A model generated the notes under the pieces. The model searched no databases and had not been told where the DNA came from. It saw only the letters and a program-made list of their open reading frames with translations. The position numbers and the translations under genes were made by a program. From Todiramphus chloris collaris (taxonomy: Eukaryota; Chordata; Aves; Coraciiformes; Alcedinidae), in NCBI GenBank assembly GCA_025345505.1, contig JANVCC010000017.1:1430315-1494314 (forward strand): a stretch of DNA of 64,000 nt, read 5' to 3'. This document shows, piece by piece, positions 37,105 to 50,588 of this stretch; the stretch's first letter is position 1; each line of letters starts with the position of its first letter.

Positions 37105-40100
37105 TTAGAGATCATTTGAGAAATCTCTTAGGAGTAACAGAATTCTTTCAGTTCAGATTGTTTTCAGGGGTTCTTGCTCCTTACCTCTTTTGATAATGTC
37201 TCCATGTCCCACATTTGAAATTTCTTTTTGGGTAAAGAAAGATTATCCAAGGAGGACACTAATCAGTAACAGACATTTTGTATTTATATGTACAAAACCA
37301 AGTTTGTCTTTAAACGAGGAAGACTGAGCAAATAAAGCAGCAGTATAAGAAATGTTGCCAAAAAGGGTATCAGCATCTGTCAGGCAGGAAAGGAAGCCTT
37401 TTAGCTGAGGCAACACAGTAAATGGATGATCACCAGAAACAATAGAAGAATCTGGCAGTGGAAAAAATGCTGCAAACATCTGCCCAGTATCTGTGATACA
37501 TCAGGGCTCTGCAGTGCTTGGATCAGTTCCTATTTATCTCCGATGTACTCACTGATCTCATGCTCTCTCAGTCTGTGTCCAAAGGATCTGTTGTCAGTCC
37601 TATGCTTTCTTGTTTTGTGTGCTTGAGTCTAAATCTCTTCACTCTGTTTTGCTCAAAGGGCACCACAGAGGCATGCTCCTATACCTTAATGACTGTCAAA
37701 AAATATGGAAAAAAGGAATAACTTGCTATGACTAGAGACAAATAAATGTCCCAAGAGAAACTGTAAATGTTTCTCTGTGCTTGTTGCAGCCTACTTTCAT
37801 TGGTGCTTCTTGTCCCTTTCAAGATACCAGGCTGTCCAATGAACTTAAAAGTCTCTCATCACACAGCATTTGACCTTCAGATGAGCCAGTAACACTGAGA
37901 ATAACTTCATCAGTGGAACAGTAACTTACAAAAGGCAGCAAAATTCACACTTATCATAATTACTGTCTTATCGTTAGGAATCAAAATGCTGGTTTCAACC
38001 TTCCTGCATGATTTAAGTTCTCTCACTGCATTAGAAAACTGACAATGCAATGCTGCAAACTCCTGTTTGGTGCAGTTTTCTCTTCATAAACTGAGTACAA
38101 CTCTTCTGATATTCCTGAACAGGTACATACAAGGTCAAGCCACCTTCTTCGGTTGACATTAGGGTGAAAATATTTCCAAAGATACTGCAATGAAGTGGCA
38201 GTCATTAGGAGTGGTTCAACTTGCTTTCTTCTTGTCTTCTGAAAGAAATGTCAAGCAGTGGTTCTTGTTGATGGAACAAATACGTCTTCAGAGCCTACAT
38301 ACCATGAGAAAATCTTTCAGAGGGCTTTCCCATTTATACTAATTATGACTAATTTGTAAGCTGCATAGAAATAAGTATTCAGTGTGTTCTGTTAGTTCAG
38401 AATCTTCTCTTATCTTGATGTTGCAATTCCTTATTCATCAATTCATACACCTTTCTGCATTCTCACATACTAAACTCAGTAAACCAAGTTAAGAGATTGC
38501 TGAACTTTAATTTCTAAGATTAGCACTTTAAAAAGCAACAAAAATTATTTATTTACCTAACCTAGGTGGTTCGCTTTCTTTTTGATGTGTATACCTATGT
38601 TCTTATTGACAAGCATTCTTGTTCTTTATAATCATCCAGTACCTGTCTGGAGCATTTAAAGGCACTCACGTTGAGCACATGGTTTAGTTTCATTTATATA
38701 CCAAACAGGATTTGTGGAATAGGCGATGCTGTGCATTGTCCTCACAGAGAATAAGGATATAGCCAGAACATGCTTTCAGATTCAAGAACTCTGAGGACTC
38801 ACTCCTAGCAGTTGTACAGCAAAAGAAGCACCAGTGTTGCACACATCAAAAACCCAACATAACTTCTGCTGCTTAAAATGGATCTGTAATTCTTTAGCAT
38901 CTTGTACAGAATATTAGCAGTCAGGCTGAGTGAGCCAAGGTTAAAGCAGAAGAAGGGTGGAGTGCTCTACAGATTAACATTAGCACACTGTTCTCTGTAA
39001 AAGTCCCTTTCAAAGTATGAAAGCAGGCACTTGTATTTGAAGCCTTAGGGGAAGTATGTGGGGGAAGGGATGAAATTTATATGCAGGTGGTCCTAGGACT
39101 TGCAGAATGTCTTGGGGAAGAAATATTTAATGTTGTTTTCTAGAAAAAGGCAGTAAATATTTTACAATAAAAATGAAGAGAGGTTTGGGGTGTATTTGTT
39201 TGCTGGCTTTGTTTAATTTTTTGGGGTTTGTTCCTTTGGTTTCTTCTTGTTGTTTGTTTTTCTAGAGAATAATTTTGCTACAATTGAAGTTAACAGCAAT
39301 TGAAATCCAGATAACATAGTGCAGAACATAAGGGTTTGAATGAGAAGGTGTCTGTTACAGTCCCACCACTTTGTTACCCACATATCTCAAAGCAATGTGT
39401 GTGAAATTCTTATTGAGATAAAGCCTAATATGCACTTTGATGAAATTGGGGCTCAAATAACCACAACCTTCTTTTTTGGACAAATGTCTTATCACTAATG
39501 TCAGACACTGGCACCAAATTGGATCTTTTTATCTCATCTGCCTCTAGCAGCCTTTGAGTTCCATTCCATTGGCTGGAACGATATCTTTTGTAGACCTAAC
39601 AGAAAACAAGCTGGTAAACCTTAAAAAAATAAAAATCAGTGTTTGCAGTGGCCTTGCTGACCAAGACCAAGAAACAAGATTCAGCTCTCACTTAAGATGT
39701 TTGTTCAATGGAAGAGGAAACTTTTACTTCCAGAAAAACTTTTTTTGAATCACACTATTTTTGCAACAGTGAGGAGATCTGTGAAGTGAATAAACTTGCT
39801 GCATGTACTTTTCAATATCAGAGATTTCTCATAATCACTTCTACAGAAAATAGTTCACACAGACTCTGAGGAATCTTGGAACATACAAGGACACTGTACT
39901 GAGTATTTTTCTCTTCCTTCCACTGATTACAGTCTTGCAGTTCTAAAAAACTGTGGAATAATGTAATGAAGAAACTTAGTTCCCTGGTTAGGCAGTTCAG
40001 TTAAGTGAGCACGTCATGATGTCATTGAGGAAGCCTCATGTGCTCACGGTCCTTATGCTCACTTCAACTAACAGGCTGAATGGGGGTACTATCTTTACAT

Positions 40101-41439
40101 AAATAGGTGTATTTTTTATCATTCTGTGATGTCTGCTTTACTGTGACTGTTAAGATTGTTATGTTCTGAAGAATGCACTAGACTAGCAAATAGGTACTGA
40201 TACGGATAAATAGATCAGAGTGATACTGGCTTCACTGGTGATCCACAGCACCAAGAGGTGACCATTCAACCTGAGGGATCACAGTGACTGTGGGGTCTCT
40301 TTCCCATACCAGAGCAGAGGAAAACCAGTCCTAACAATAGCTACTAGTGGATTCCTAGAGAAAAAATAAAAGAATCAAGGCAAGACTGTGGCCATTCTTT
40401 CTCTGGCAGACTCTCCTCATCAGCAATCTGCTATTCATCAGGCAACCTGAAGACTGCTTGTTCCACAGAAAATCAGTGCAAATTTATGCACACCCAATCC
40501 CAGTCAGTTTCCTCTTTCTTTAGTGGAAGAATATTGCTTCAAACCAATATACATTTACACTCCTCTGTATACCAAATAGACATAAATCATACAAAAATCT
40601 GCAGATTGCAAAGTGCTTTTAGCTAATCTGTGTTCTTGTGCTTGATAGGTGGAACCAAGATGTAAATTTGTTTGCTGAATTGCAATTTACATCTCCCAGA
40701 TGCAGAAACCCTACTGTGTAAAATAACATGAAGTGTGAGGAAAGACATAGTTGAGCATCACATATCTGAACAGGGTCAACAGTGAACAGAGGAATAAAGC
40801 AAATCACTGTACAGAACAGTGCAAATAAACTACTTTTCAGAAATCTTCCCTTTTCATTTCTTTTTTTCTTGTTACAATAGTTTGTTGATATTTTGTTTTT
40901 TGCCCCAGTATCCCAAAGAATTTTATAAACTGCATTTGTTAAGGTGAAAGAAAATTTGATAAGCTTTTAAATATAGTCACCTCCTATTTGTAAGAAGCCA
41001 TAAAATAAGAAAATTGTTAAAGAGAAGCAACTATCTGAAGCATGGAATTCACAAGAAGAAAGAAGCCATGTTTTCAGCAGTCACAGAAATGTTGAACTGA
41101 AAGAATAAGAAAGCCCAGGGCATATCAAACCCATTTTTAAAAACTCCAGTAGAACACTTACACAGTCTGTATCAGTAGCTGGTTCCACTTGCTGCTATGT
41201 ATCTTTGCAACATATTCCTAAATCTCCCTTACTACATATTAAGTCAGTATTTTATTGCCCTGCCCTACAAGTACAGCACAGACAACAAGCATTTTGTTAC
41301 TGTGCTTTTTAGTATACTGTCTTCTACAGTGGAAGACTGCATGTCCTCCTCTTTTATCTTCCCATTTGTAAAATTGTTTAGATTTGTCCTCCTTTTCTTA
41401 AATGTTACTGTTACTAAAGATCTTGTCCTGCAGCTCTTC
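37105..41439. other. Non-coding AT-rich stretch
   Basis: No gene or interspersed repeat recognised. Contains a T/G-rich low-complexity patch near 39180-39262 and a nested inverted repeat at 40003-40064. Confidence 0.6.
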
Positions 41440-42300
41440 CCCGGATTTGCCTACATATACGTTTCTTCAAAGTTTAGTCGTATGAGGCCTCAACAGCACA
41501 AAGTAGAGCAGAAAAATTTCCGTTCACATGCAATAATCCTGAAATAAGATGTGGTATGTCCAACAACTTGATATTTGTAATTCATCTTTATCTTGTCATC
41601 CGTTAGATCTTTTAGATGTGTTTTTTGTTCTAGATTGCTTCTTACCTAATTGTACCATGTTCTGGCATTTGTGCACTTGATTTCTTCTGAAAGGTAGAAC
41701 TTTTTTTACTGGATGTCATGACTGATTTGGATCATTTCTTCAAGTGACAAAGGTATTTCTAAATTCTGTGCCAGTTCTTAAAGAATTTACATCACTCCTT
41801 GTGGTGCTATCTATGCAATGTGTAAATGCACCATCTACACTATTACACAGCACACTACTGGAAATATGGACTAGAACTAGGTCTAAGGCAGACCTCTGCT
41901 GAGCTATGTGAGAATTGGCGCCTTTATTTAATAAAAAAAAAAATCACTTGCAGCTTCTGGTCAAGTTTTAAGTCATTTGTATGGTAATTTTATGTGGACT
42001 GAATGTTGCTTATGAGAATGTCACATGAGACAATGTCAAAAATCTTTACTGAAGTCAATATACAGCACCACTGCAGCTTCTTCCTCATTGACTGAGACAG
42101 TTATCTTGTCAGAGGAAGAAATGAAATTGGTTTGACATAATTTGTTTTTAGCAAATCTGTGCTGTCTGGTTTTGTATCACTTAACTTTCCTCTCTAAGCC
42201 TATGAGCTGATCATTTAATAATCTTGCTCTACTATCTTAGTATTGAAATTTGGAAGAGTGGCCTAACTTCTGAGATCTCCTTTTTTTAAAGAAGTCACTG
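41440..42300 (-). mobile_element. Ancient CR1/L3-like LINE remnant
   Basis: A much older CR1-clade element than the others here. The left part holds worn ORF2 C-terminal text (GAGGCCTCAACAGCACAAAG at 41485-41504, then GGCATTTGTGCACTTGATTT near 41661-41680). The right part holds the reverse transcriptase. No tail or exact ends are visible and small deletions are frequent. The wording matches the old CR1/L3 type shared widely among amniotes rather than the young bird subfamilies. Confidence 0.72.
42010..42185 (-). pseudogene. Ancient CR1-clade reverse transcriptase fragment
   Basis: On the minus strand this reads a worn version of the block before motif A: a QHRFAKNKLCQTNF segment, a variable loop with SDKITVSVNEE, then motif A as VVLYIDFSKDF. 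One extra base within KAFD shifts the frame, after which DIVS follows in the new frame. The first catalytic aspartate (in YIDF) is present. The same block in the younger copies reads [14 protein letters not shown] and VVYLDF, so the family assignment is good even though the copy is old. Confidence 0.75.
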
Positions 42301-44237
42301 TCAGAATCTTAGTTTATGGGTAGCAAGAAAAATTAGATTTGAACTATCACAAGTGAAACACAGAAATATGGATTACCTCACAAGCTTCATCCAGCATTGA
42401 GTCAGTGCAACAACAGTAGATATCAGATATAATTCAGTACAGGGTACTAAGACAGATAACTATAGATGCAGGAAATGTAGACCTTCAATGCTTCACCTGC
42501 ACTGAAACCTTGTGATTATACTTTGTGATTGGTGCATGTTTGTCAAAAACACTTGATTATATATTAACTGCCATTCTACAAGCACTCAAATTAGGAACAA
42601 GACTCAAGGGAAACTCCAGTCCTGCATCTCCGCAAAGAGGCCACACTGCTGTCTGACAAATCAAGTGACTGACATGCAAAGGGGAATATGTGCTTCTGCT
42701 GCTCTGAGAGACTTAAAGTCAGAAAAGGAGAAGTATGGGACATGGTTAAGCTCCTGCAGCTACTACCAGACAAATAGAAGGATGTCCTTTACCTTGCAAA
42801 GATCAAAACCAAGGATTGTATCAGACGTGTACTTTTGAACTGCACAGTGTTTCTTCTGGATAAAGCATTATCTTTTCATTATCATTAAAATAAGAAGTTC
42901 CTTGAATGCTCATATTAGTCCAGTTCACATAATAGTAATTTCAGCAGAAACACCTTGAAATCACTGCTCATTGGTGTCAAATTCACATGCTCTGGAAGAT
43001 CAGTCATGATTTTTCTCTTTAACAGAATGCAGAGCAAATAACCTGAGATCTATCTAGGAAGAACACTATGAATATGTACTGTGTTTCTCATTTGCTAGAC
43101 TGTAAGAAAATGTCTTAATTTCAAATGCTAGTAGATCCAAAAGTTTCACTTGTCAGTTGGCCCAAACCAATAAAATCAAAACTTATATAATTTGTGACGT
43201 ACATCATGAAGATATTTGGCTTCTCTGTAAGAAAACAAAAAGTCCTTGGGGACTATTTGCATTTTCCATCTTTTTGAGTCTTTCATGTGGAGCCATAAAG
43301 GATTTATGAATGAATTAGGCAGCCAGTCTCCATGACTCTGCTGTGCTTTAGATATTCCATGTAATTATTCCTTTCTGTGTCTTAAATTTTCATAAATATT
43401 AATTATATAAAAGGGATTTGGAAGTGGGTTTTTTAAATTTTTTTTTTTTCAGTTCCTTTTACTCATGAGAGTGCCTTAAAATGTTTGATCTCTTTTCTCT
43501 GTGGTAGTCATGTAACCACCTCCTGTCTAGACAGGAATATCAATATATTCTGGCCATATAAAGAAAGGCCAGGAAAAAACAGTAGAAAGTAAAAGACAGA
43601 AAGAACTGGGATTTGAGGAGGACTCTCAGCAAATGTTCATACCAATATTTATTGTGTTTATAAAAAAAAATAAAATTTTCCCAAGCGTGTTTTTAAAAGG
43701 ATATAATACTTACATCAATTTCTTCTTTCACTGGGCTCTATGATATTTTCTTTGCATTTTGGATGTTTTTTCCTTGAAGAAAAATATCAACCTCAAGATT
43801 TAGGTAATTCAAAGGAGAATTATAGTACAAATAACTAAAGAAAAAATTAACATTGGTGTGTAGAAAATAAAAAAGAGACACAGTTTGATGCAAAAAAAAT
43901 ATCACTAGGCTACTTACCCCACTACAACAGTTTGTAGACTGAAAGTAGAGGTCTATTATAACTATATGGTGCAGATATTCTTCAGTGGTGCCTTACAATA
44001 TATGTAATTTTTATACTTGCTTTCATTCTACTCTGGACCACATTAATGAAACAGACATTAAAAAATATAAGTAGAAACTGTTATTTTTAGGAAATACTTG
44101 ACACTCAAAGATACTTCATTTCTGTCCATTCCTATTTTCATTTTTGTTTAATGAGTAAAAAAAATAAATATTTTATTGAGTTTCTTGTTTTTGAAATCAT
44201 TTAATTTTGGAAACTTTAATCAGGAGCAAACAACAGC

Positions 44238-44253
44238 AAAAAAAAAAAAAAAA
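44238..44253. repeat. A homopolymer (16)
   Basis: Uninterrupted run of A. Confidence 0.9.
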
Positions 44254-45012
44254 GATTATATGGATGAAAATGTGTGAACAATTAACAAGGCAATTCAGTA
44301 GTCTCTGATGTTCACCTGATACATGAACATGCTATTCAAGAGAATAGTAATTACCCACATAAACATATGTTTGGTGGGTGTGTATATCTGTCTACATGTG
44401 CATTCTTCTGTTTTTAAGCTCCTATTGGATCAAATGCATATGAATAATAGTTCTATTAAGTACTTTGAAGCAGAAAGCTTTCCAGGAAAACAATGAAAAA
44501 TTTAGATAAAAATAAGAATTTTGCATAGGGGTTTTTTTTTGCTATTCATCTTCCTTCTAAGAAAATCAATCAAATGTTTGCAGAATTTACATTCCTACAA
44601 ATAGGAATGTTTCATTACTGGTTATATAGATTTTTGGTACTTTTAGAATGCTGACAAATGATTAACATAGTACTAGAAAATGGATTAAAAAAAAAAGTCA
44701 CTGGGTGGATGGATATCAGTAAAGTCTAGCACACGTACATGTGCTGAAATTTTTTTTTTGTATCCCAATAGCAATATATTATTTCATATAGAAAAAAATA
44801 AATCTGGTGTCTGCTCTCTTTTTTTCCCTTTTCAAGATCTTATTTAATTTATTTGAGGGCAGCTTTGGTAAAAAAAATGTGCAAGAACTTTAGGTTTCGC
44901 TCACTGTATCAGAATGGGTAATAACTCTCTCAGCATCAGATTCCCATGGACTGGTTCAATCCATCCTTTTGAAAACAAAAGATCATCTTTCCTGCTTTCT
45001 CAGATTTACTGA

Positions 45013-45034
45013 AGATCTGTTTTAAAACAGATCT
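45013..45034. repeat. Perfect 22-bp palindrome
   Basis: AGATCTGTTTT followed directly by its exact reverse complement. The symmetry stops at both sides immediately. Confidence 0.9.
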
Positions 45035-47282
45035 CTTTTAAGATTGCAGTCTTGAATTTTTCCTGAAATTGTTTATTTTTCTCCTCCCTCACAATCCCTG
45101 ATTTTGGTATCCTGTTCTAAATGCTGTGACCTCATACAGCACCACCTGAAAACACACAGCAATTTGCTTAGACAGTATAGCTTTGGGGGGATATTTATAG
45201 AGCTGTCTGTGCACTGAAATCCTTCCATGGAACAAAACAAGTTCTAATCTTTTGGGGATCTAAATGATCAAGTCAAATGCCAACATTGACACTTGGTGTG
45301 ATTAAACAGGCTGCTGTATCTTTATAAACTTATTATACAGTGGTACAGACTGTTCTGCCAAAGGGAAGTGGCATTAATGCTAACACTGAGTCTGAAAACA
45401 GTCTCTTTTATCCTTTAAGGTTAGTTTTGTTCTACCATTGATGTCAAAGGGAGAGCTGAGACTACCACAGAACCTCAAACTACATGAACATATCACTGTT
45501 AATTTGATCACCTATAATGTCAGTGCCTGTTGAAGTTACCTGATATTCTGCTATATGTCACAGGGAGCACCACTATCATACAGACTCTTTCTGCAGTAGA
45601 AACAATGGCAGTCATGGCGACACTTTTCAGGAAAAGGAACTGAGTGAATATTTTGTATCTGATAATGTTGACATCTGTATTGATGTTTGATGACAGGTGA
45701 AAAAATGCTTCCTTTATATCAAAAGAGTGAAGAATGTCAAGGTTTTGCCTAGGCTTTTATTATCATTGAAGGTATCTGATACTTGTTGAAGACAGAACAT
45801 AAAATTTTCAAGTGTTTCCACGAAGGAAAAAGTCATCTGTTGAAGGAAAATGCTTGAGGGGAAAAAACTAGAAGTGAGAAATATTTTATGTTCAGCGCAC
45901 AGGAGCAGAGTCTGGTTTGACTTATTTTTCTGACTTGCACAGCCTGCAAGATCTTAGACACATAATTTCATTATGCTACGACTCTTCTCCATAAAGTATG
46001 CCCCTTTCTTGTAATTTGCTTGTGCCTTTTTATGTGTCTTCCCTATCTTGCTTGGCTGACTGCCCTCAGGAGTCAAACTGCAGCCCTTTCTAATATGGAC
46101 GTAGAAGGTGATTCAAGAAACCTGGAGACTTTATGTGCAGGCCCACAAGATACACAACAAATTGGTGGGTTTCATTGACTCTCATTAACACCTGGGAGAA
46201 GCTATACAGAAGTCATTGGACCATATACAGTGGTGCCATTAATCATATGCACTCTGTAGTCTGCTGGTCTGGCCTAGTATTTTTAAATATAAGTCCTTTT
46301 GTTTATTGAAATTCTTCTGACACAAAAACAACCCATTAAACATAAAGAAAACATGCTGTTTGGTATGGCTTGTTATATGGTGTTATCATATAGTAAAAAT
46401 ACATATAGTTGACCTTGACAGTGTGCAAAGAATGTGTAATTACTCTGCCAAAAGTGTTTGATTTTATGAAATTTTTGGCAGGTGTTAAGAATACTTTTGA
46501 AATATGACATGGTAGGTGTGAAATGGAATTTGAAGTCATTCTGTTACTTTTGATCCAAAATTATTAAATTTTTGTGGTTTGGGATTTTTACTGTTTACTT
46601 TTAATTACAGTCTCACTGTGGTCTAACAGGTCATTCAGCTACACCTGAGTTACTGAAAGTAACATTTTAAAAATAACTAATAAAATACAGTTTCAAAACT
46701 GATTATGGGATCAGAGAGTTTTCTAATTTAAAAGGTGAAGGAGTACAGAAAAGGAACTAGATTTTGAGTTTCTTAACTGCCAGGCAACTTACGTAAGCAA
46801 GACTGTAAAATTTTGTAAAATGTTTATGTTCTGTCATTTTCCCTCAGGGGACAAAGGAAACAGCATACATCTTCCTCCCTGCTTATCTTCAGTGATTTGG
46901 TAACCATAACTACATCCCAGCATTGGCTACTTAGTAGAAACAAATACTTCTGTAGGGCATCTGTTTTACATGACTGTTAAATATTTCTTCAAAAACATCT
47001 ACACAAATTTCATTATTTCTGACTAAGAAGAAATTACTGTTACTTTCTCTTCAGAAAAAGGGAGCAATTTCCAACTCACAATTTTTGGCTTCTGCCACAC
47101 CATGGGTAAGATTTCATCTTAGGCCAAGGACCATTTGTGAGAAATTTCTTGAGCCTACACAGGCAGGTACGGAATTCAGTAAATTTCTTGGGCATGTCTG
47201 CAGCAACAGGGCCTAAACATTGATCCAAACAGAAAATGGATACTTCTTTTTTGTTACCATGGATTATATCCTTGTTAATGTA

Positions 47283-47372
47283 TCTCAGAATCACAGAATA
47301 GTTGAGGTTAGACCTCTGGAGGTCATCTAGTCCAGGCCCTATGGTCAAGCAGGGCCACTTAGACATCGTCAG
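47283..47372 (-). mobile_element. Very short CR1 3' fragment, about 90 bp
   Basis: CACAGAAT-type tail (TCTCAGAATCACAGAATAG) followed by a worn GGTTGG...CCTCTGGAGGTCATCTAGTC segment and GTCAAGCAGGGCCACTTAGA. It is a heavily 5'-truncated copy of the same type as 31392-32310. Spurious open frames overlap it. Confidence 0.87.
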
Positions 47373-49617
47373 AAACACCAAGAAATCATGTACAACATGA
47401 TCTCTTAAAGGCTTTCTCTGTTCCATGGGAGACACCAATGCAGTTTTAAATTAATCAGTTTCTCAGAAACTGAGGAAAGCTCCAGAGTGATTAAAATACA
47501 TACTCAGGACTGTGCAATGACAAACATAAATACCACTGTTCCATGCTGTCATGATCTGCAGTAAATGCCAGAGTTTCTTCAGGATTTTAAATCAAGAAAT
47601 CTCTGATCAACACTTTAAAACATTTTAAAAATTAAAATAACATCAAATTGACAAGGTTTGTTCAGAGAATCAATACAGATATTTTACACACTCCTTGGTT
47701 AACACTAGCTGTCTTTTAAACCTTTATTTCCACCTCCCCTAAGTGTTGGTACCGTCTGTATGTGCTCCTCAGAGAAATTCCAACTACGAACATTTTTTTC
47801 TCTGTTACTCTGTCACTTACATTAAAAGCTGATCTGTGGTTTCTAAAAATAACTGGTAAGAGGTAATAAAACTGTATCTAATATAACTGCTACTCCATCA
47901 CACGTTTGTGAGCTTAGTGTTATTTTTACATGAAAGCCTGGCTGAGTCAGAAAGACACCAATGATGAGGGGAAGATTCTTTTTTTTGTGGCAAGATCAGT
48001 GAGAGAGCTCTCTGTTGAACACATAATGAAGTTCCTCATTAAACTCCTTCTATTACTGCATCATATTTTGGAAAATGGGATTTAAATAAATCTGTAGTAT
48101 TTTTTTTAACTATTGGAATCCTGCCAGAAATAGGAGGTGGTAGGAAAACAAGTGACTGAGGTGAATAAGGACTACTAGATGACTGCAAATAGAAAGCAGG
48201 CATTTCCAGATGTATTTGAGTCAAAAATATATGGCTTGATATCACCAAGGTTCTTCAACAGCTGTATTAGCATCTATTGTTCCAAGATTAGAAGTGATTT
48301 TGGATGCAAGTTGAGGAATAGTGACTCACATGTCTGTTTTTGAAAATCTGCCTGAAAGCCTGTGCCTGTGCACCACAACATAAAGATGAGCATTGTGGAA
48401 GACACTCTTCATGAGTGCTGGAAAGTATACTGAGAAGAAGCTGGATTTTCAATACATAACAAAAATACATGGGATGAGGAGTGAGGTAGGTGGCAAAAGA
48501 AGAGAGGGAAAAATGCTGTACTATCTTTACATCACAACTAAGTGCAATTTCTTCAAAAATTCAGTGATAGTATTTTCTGGTGCATTTATTTGGCTTCCTT
48601 GACACCTTTTCCATACAGTTATACCATAGTATATATATATGACAGAAGTTGCTTGATTCCCTAGTGTGACACTTTAATAAGTATTATAGTACTATTAGGT
48701 ATCACTGCAGTGGTTGTTACTTTCAGTGCCTTCCTAAACCCAAACACTACCCAACTCACCACTGACTTATGTAGATTTATGATGTCCTTATCAGAGGTAC
48801 ACTTATACAGAAACACAGCAAGATTCAGAAGGTTTTTACTTCTGGACTGTATATTCATACTCACATTAGAAACAGCGGCCAGTATGTCAGAGGAAACTAT
48901 ACAGTCCATTTTGCCTTTCATTTTTTTCCTCTGTTATTCAGAGGATTATCACTTTACCCATGCTATTTCCCACAGAAGAAATGTGTAAATTCACAGTGTT
49001 TAGACACAATAAAATTAATATACTTTAAGGGTTCTAATTTTAACTTATGATTATTCATGAATGAGTCTCCCTGACAGACTCACCTTATGCATATACTACA
49101 GGATCATCACGATAAGGTGTTGCTGTATAGTACAGGCCTAAGTACAATGTAAGGGAAAGATGTAATGTAAAAATGGAAAAGTGTAAGGGAAAGTTAATAC
49201 ATTGACTTGAGAAGAAACAGGTGTATACCGGCTACCTTATGGAACAGAACACAGACAGATTTTTTATGATTAGTGGAAATGGAGATTTCAGGAAGAAATT
49301 ACATAACTGAAAAATAATGGAAACATCAATGAGAACTAACAATGTTCACCTGTTAAAACAAAAAGTAAACACAAGATAACCTCTCATTTTCATTGTCACT
49401 GTGAACTTCTGATAATTGATAATTGCTAAATCTAGATCGCAGTTTACCACATATTAAAATTATGATCTTTTTAATGTTTTTCTCCTGTTTATAAAAGTCT
49501 TTTCTGTCCTTATCAGTCATATTCAGCACATATTTCCTTTATGAATCTATTCCATAGTTTAGAAAATAAATAAATAAGAAACCAGCTTTGGAAGGTTTTC
49601 CTTGAAGAACCTAGCTC
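47373..49617. other. Non-coding AT-rich stretch
   Basis: I see nothing identifiable here beyond ordinary AT-rich sequence. Confidence 0.6.
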
Positions 49618-49639
49618 ATGTGGGTTGATGCAGGGCGAG

Positions 49640-50030
49640 TTGTGGACATTGTCTACCTGGACTTCTCCAAGGCTTTTGACATGGTCCCCCACAGCCTTCT
49701 CCCTAGACAAACCGACACGTTACAACTTAGACAAGTGATCAGTGCACTGGGTGGGGAACTGTCTGACAGGCCTTACCTAGAGGGTGGTAGTAAATAGTTC
49801 TTTCTCAAACTCAAGTGGGGTTCCCCAGGGATCAATATTGTGCCCAACATTGTTTAGTATCTTCATAAGTGATTTGGATGTTGGGATCAAGAGCACCCTG
49901 ATGAAGTCTGCAGATAACACCAAAAGGAGTTGGGAGGTTGACACTCCAGAAGGGAGAGCCACCTTCCAGGAAGACCTGGACAGGCTAGGGAAGTGGGCTA
50001 GCTATGAAGTTCAAGGGAGATAAGAATAAG
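49640..50030 (+). pseudogene. CR1 ORF2 reverse transcriptase remnant (left arm)
   Basis: Motif A reads VVDIVYLDFSKAFDMV with both key residues near 49640-49690. Motif B follows in another frame as SGVPQGSILCPTLFSIFISD (about 49814-49875). Motif C, FADD in active copies, reads SADN near 49908-49920. The right arm has the same SADN. Downstream text EGRATFQEDLDRLGKW is typical CR1. Cut by the LTR insertion at 50064. Confidence 0.87.
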
Positions 50031-50064
50031 GTCATTCATGTGGAAAAATATAACCCAGGAATGT

Positions 50065-50282
50065 TGTGGGATACAGGCTAAGCATTGAGGGAGACACGCT
50101 GAGCAGTTGTCAGGACAGCAGCAATACTCATCTCCACAGAACTGAACCCACAATGAAGAGCAGAATTGAACCTACACCGAAGATGCATCTGAAACTCAAT
50201 ACACCACAAATGGAGCTCGAAGAGGGACCATGGGTCTGAAAAGGCAAAGTCAATCTCAGCAGTGTAGACTCAATACACTGCA
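50065..50282 (+). repeat. 5' LTR region with an internal 74-bp duplication
   Basis: Compared with the right LTR, this copy has two small insertions of about 20 bp each (near 50085-50105 and 50140-50165). The LTR end ACTCAATACAC(C/T)(A/G)CA occurs twice, at 50194-50208 and 50268-50282, each followed by AATGG and similar leader text ending CAATCTCAGCAGTGTAG. So the LTR/leader junction has been tandemly duplicated with a 74-bp period. Confidence 0.75.
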
Positions 50283-50284
50283 AA

Positions 50285-50302
50285 TGGCACCCAGAGTGGG
50301 GC
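50285..50302 (+). other. Probable primer-binding site, tRNA-Lys type
   Basis: TGGCACCCAGAGTGGGGC lies two bases after the second LTR-end copy. By my comparison it matches the complement of the tRNA-Lys(1,2) 3' end at 15 of 18 positions. Used in the past to prime minus-strand synthesis. Confidence 0.7.
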
Positions 50303-50575
50303 CACAGGTCTGAAAAGCTGAACAGACAATCTCAGCAGTGTAGGCTGATTGAACTAATATTGTGGCGGGGAGAGAGCCGGAGACTGTATGGCACAATCAC
50401 CTAAGCAGAGAGGTGATCAATCAAGAACTGTGGAAAGAAGTCTAAGATGGTGCTGGAAGTTTTTAGGGAACTCCTGTAGAAGTATAATTGCTCTAAGGAA
50501 GTATAGCTTAAATCCCTCAGATTATGTTAAACCCTGACACCTGTGCAAATGGGTTCACCTAAACTCAGTCATAAT

Positions 50576-50588
50576 AAGGAAGGGGGAA
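50576..50588 (+). other. Polypurine tract
   Basis: AAGGAAGGGGGAA sits immediately before the TG of the right LTR, the expected position of the plus-strand primer of an LTR retroelement. Confidence 0.8.

Larger units (their letters stand above)
42301..47282. other. Non-coding AT-rich stretch
   Basis: No gene or interspersed repeat recognised. Contains an A run at 44238-44253, a 9-bp-stem hairpin at 44589-44610 and a perfect 22-bp palindrome at 45013-45034. Confidence 0.6.

Noticed and set aside
47076-47438. Minus-strand open frame of 120 codons
   Set aside because: Overlaps a CR1 3' UTR fragment that is never coding, and no known family was recognised.
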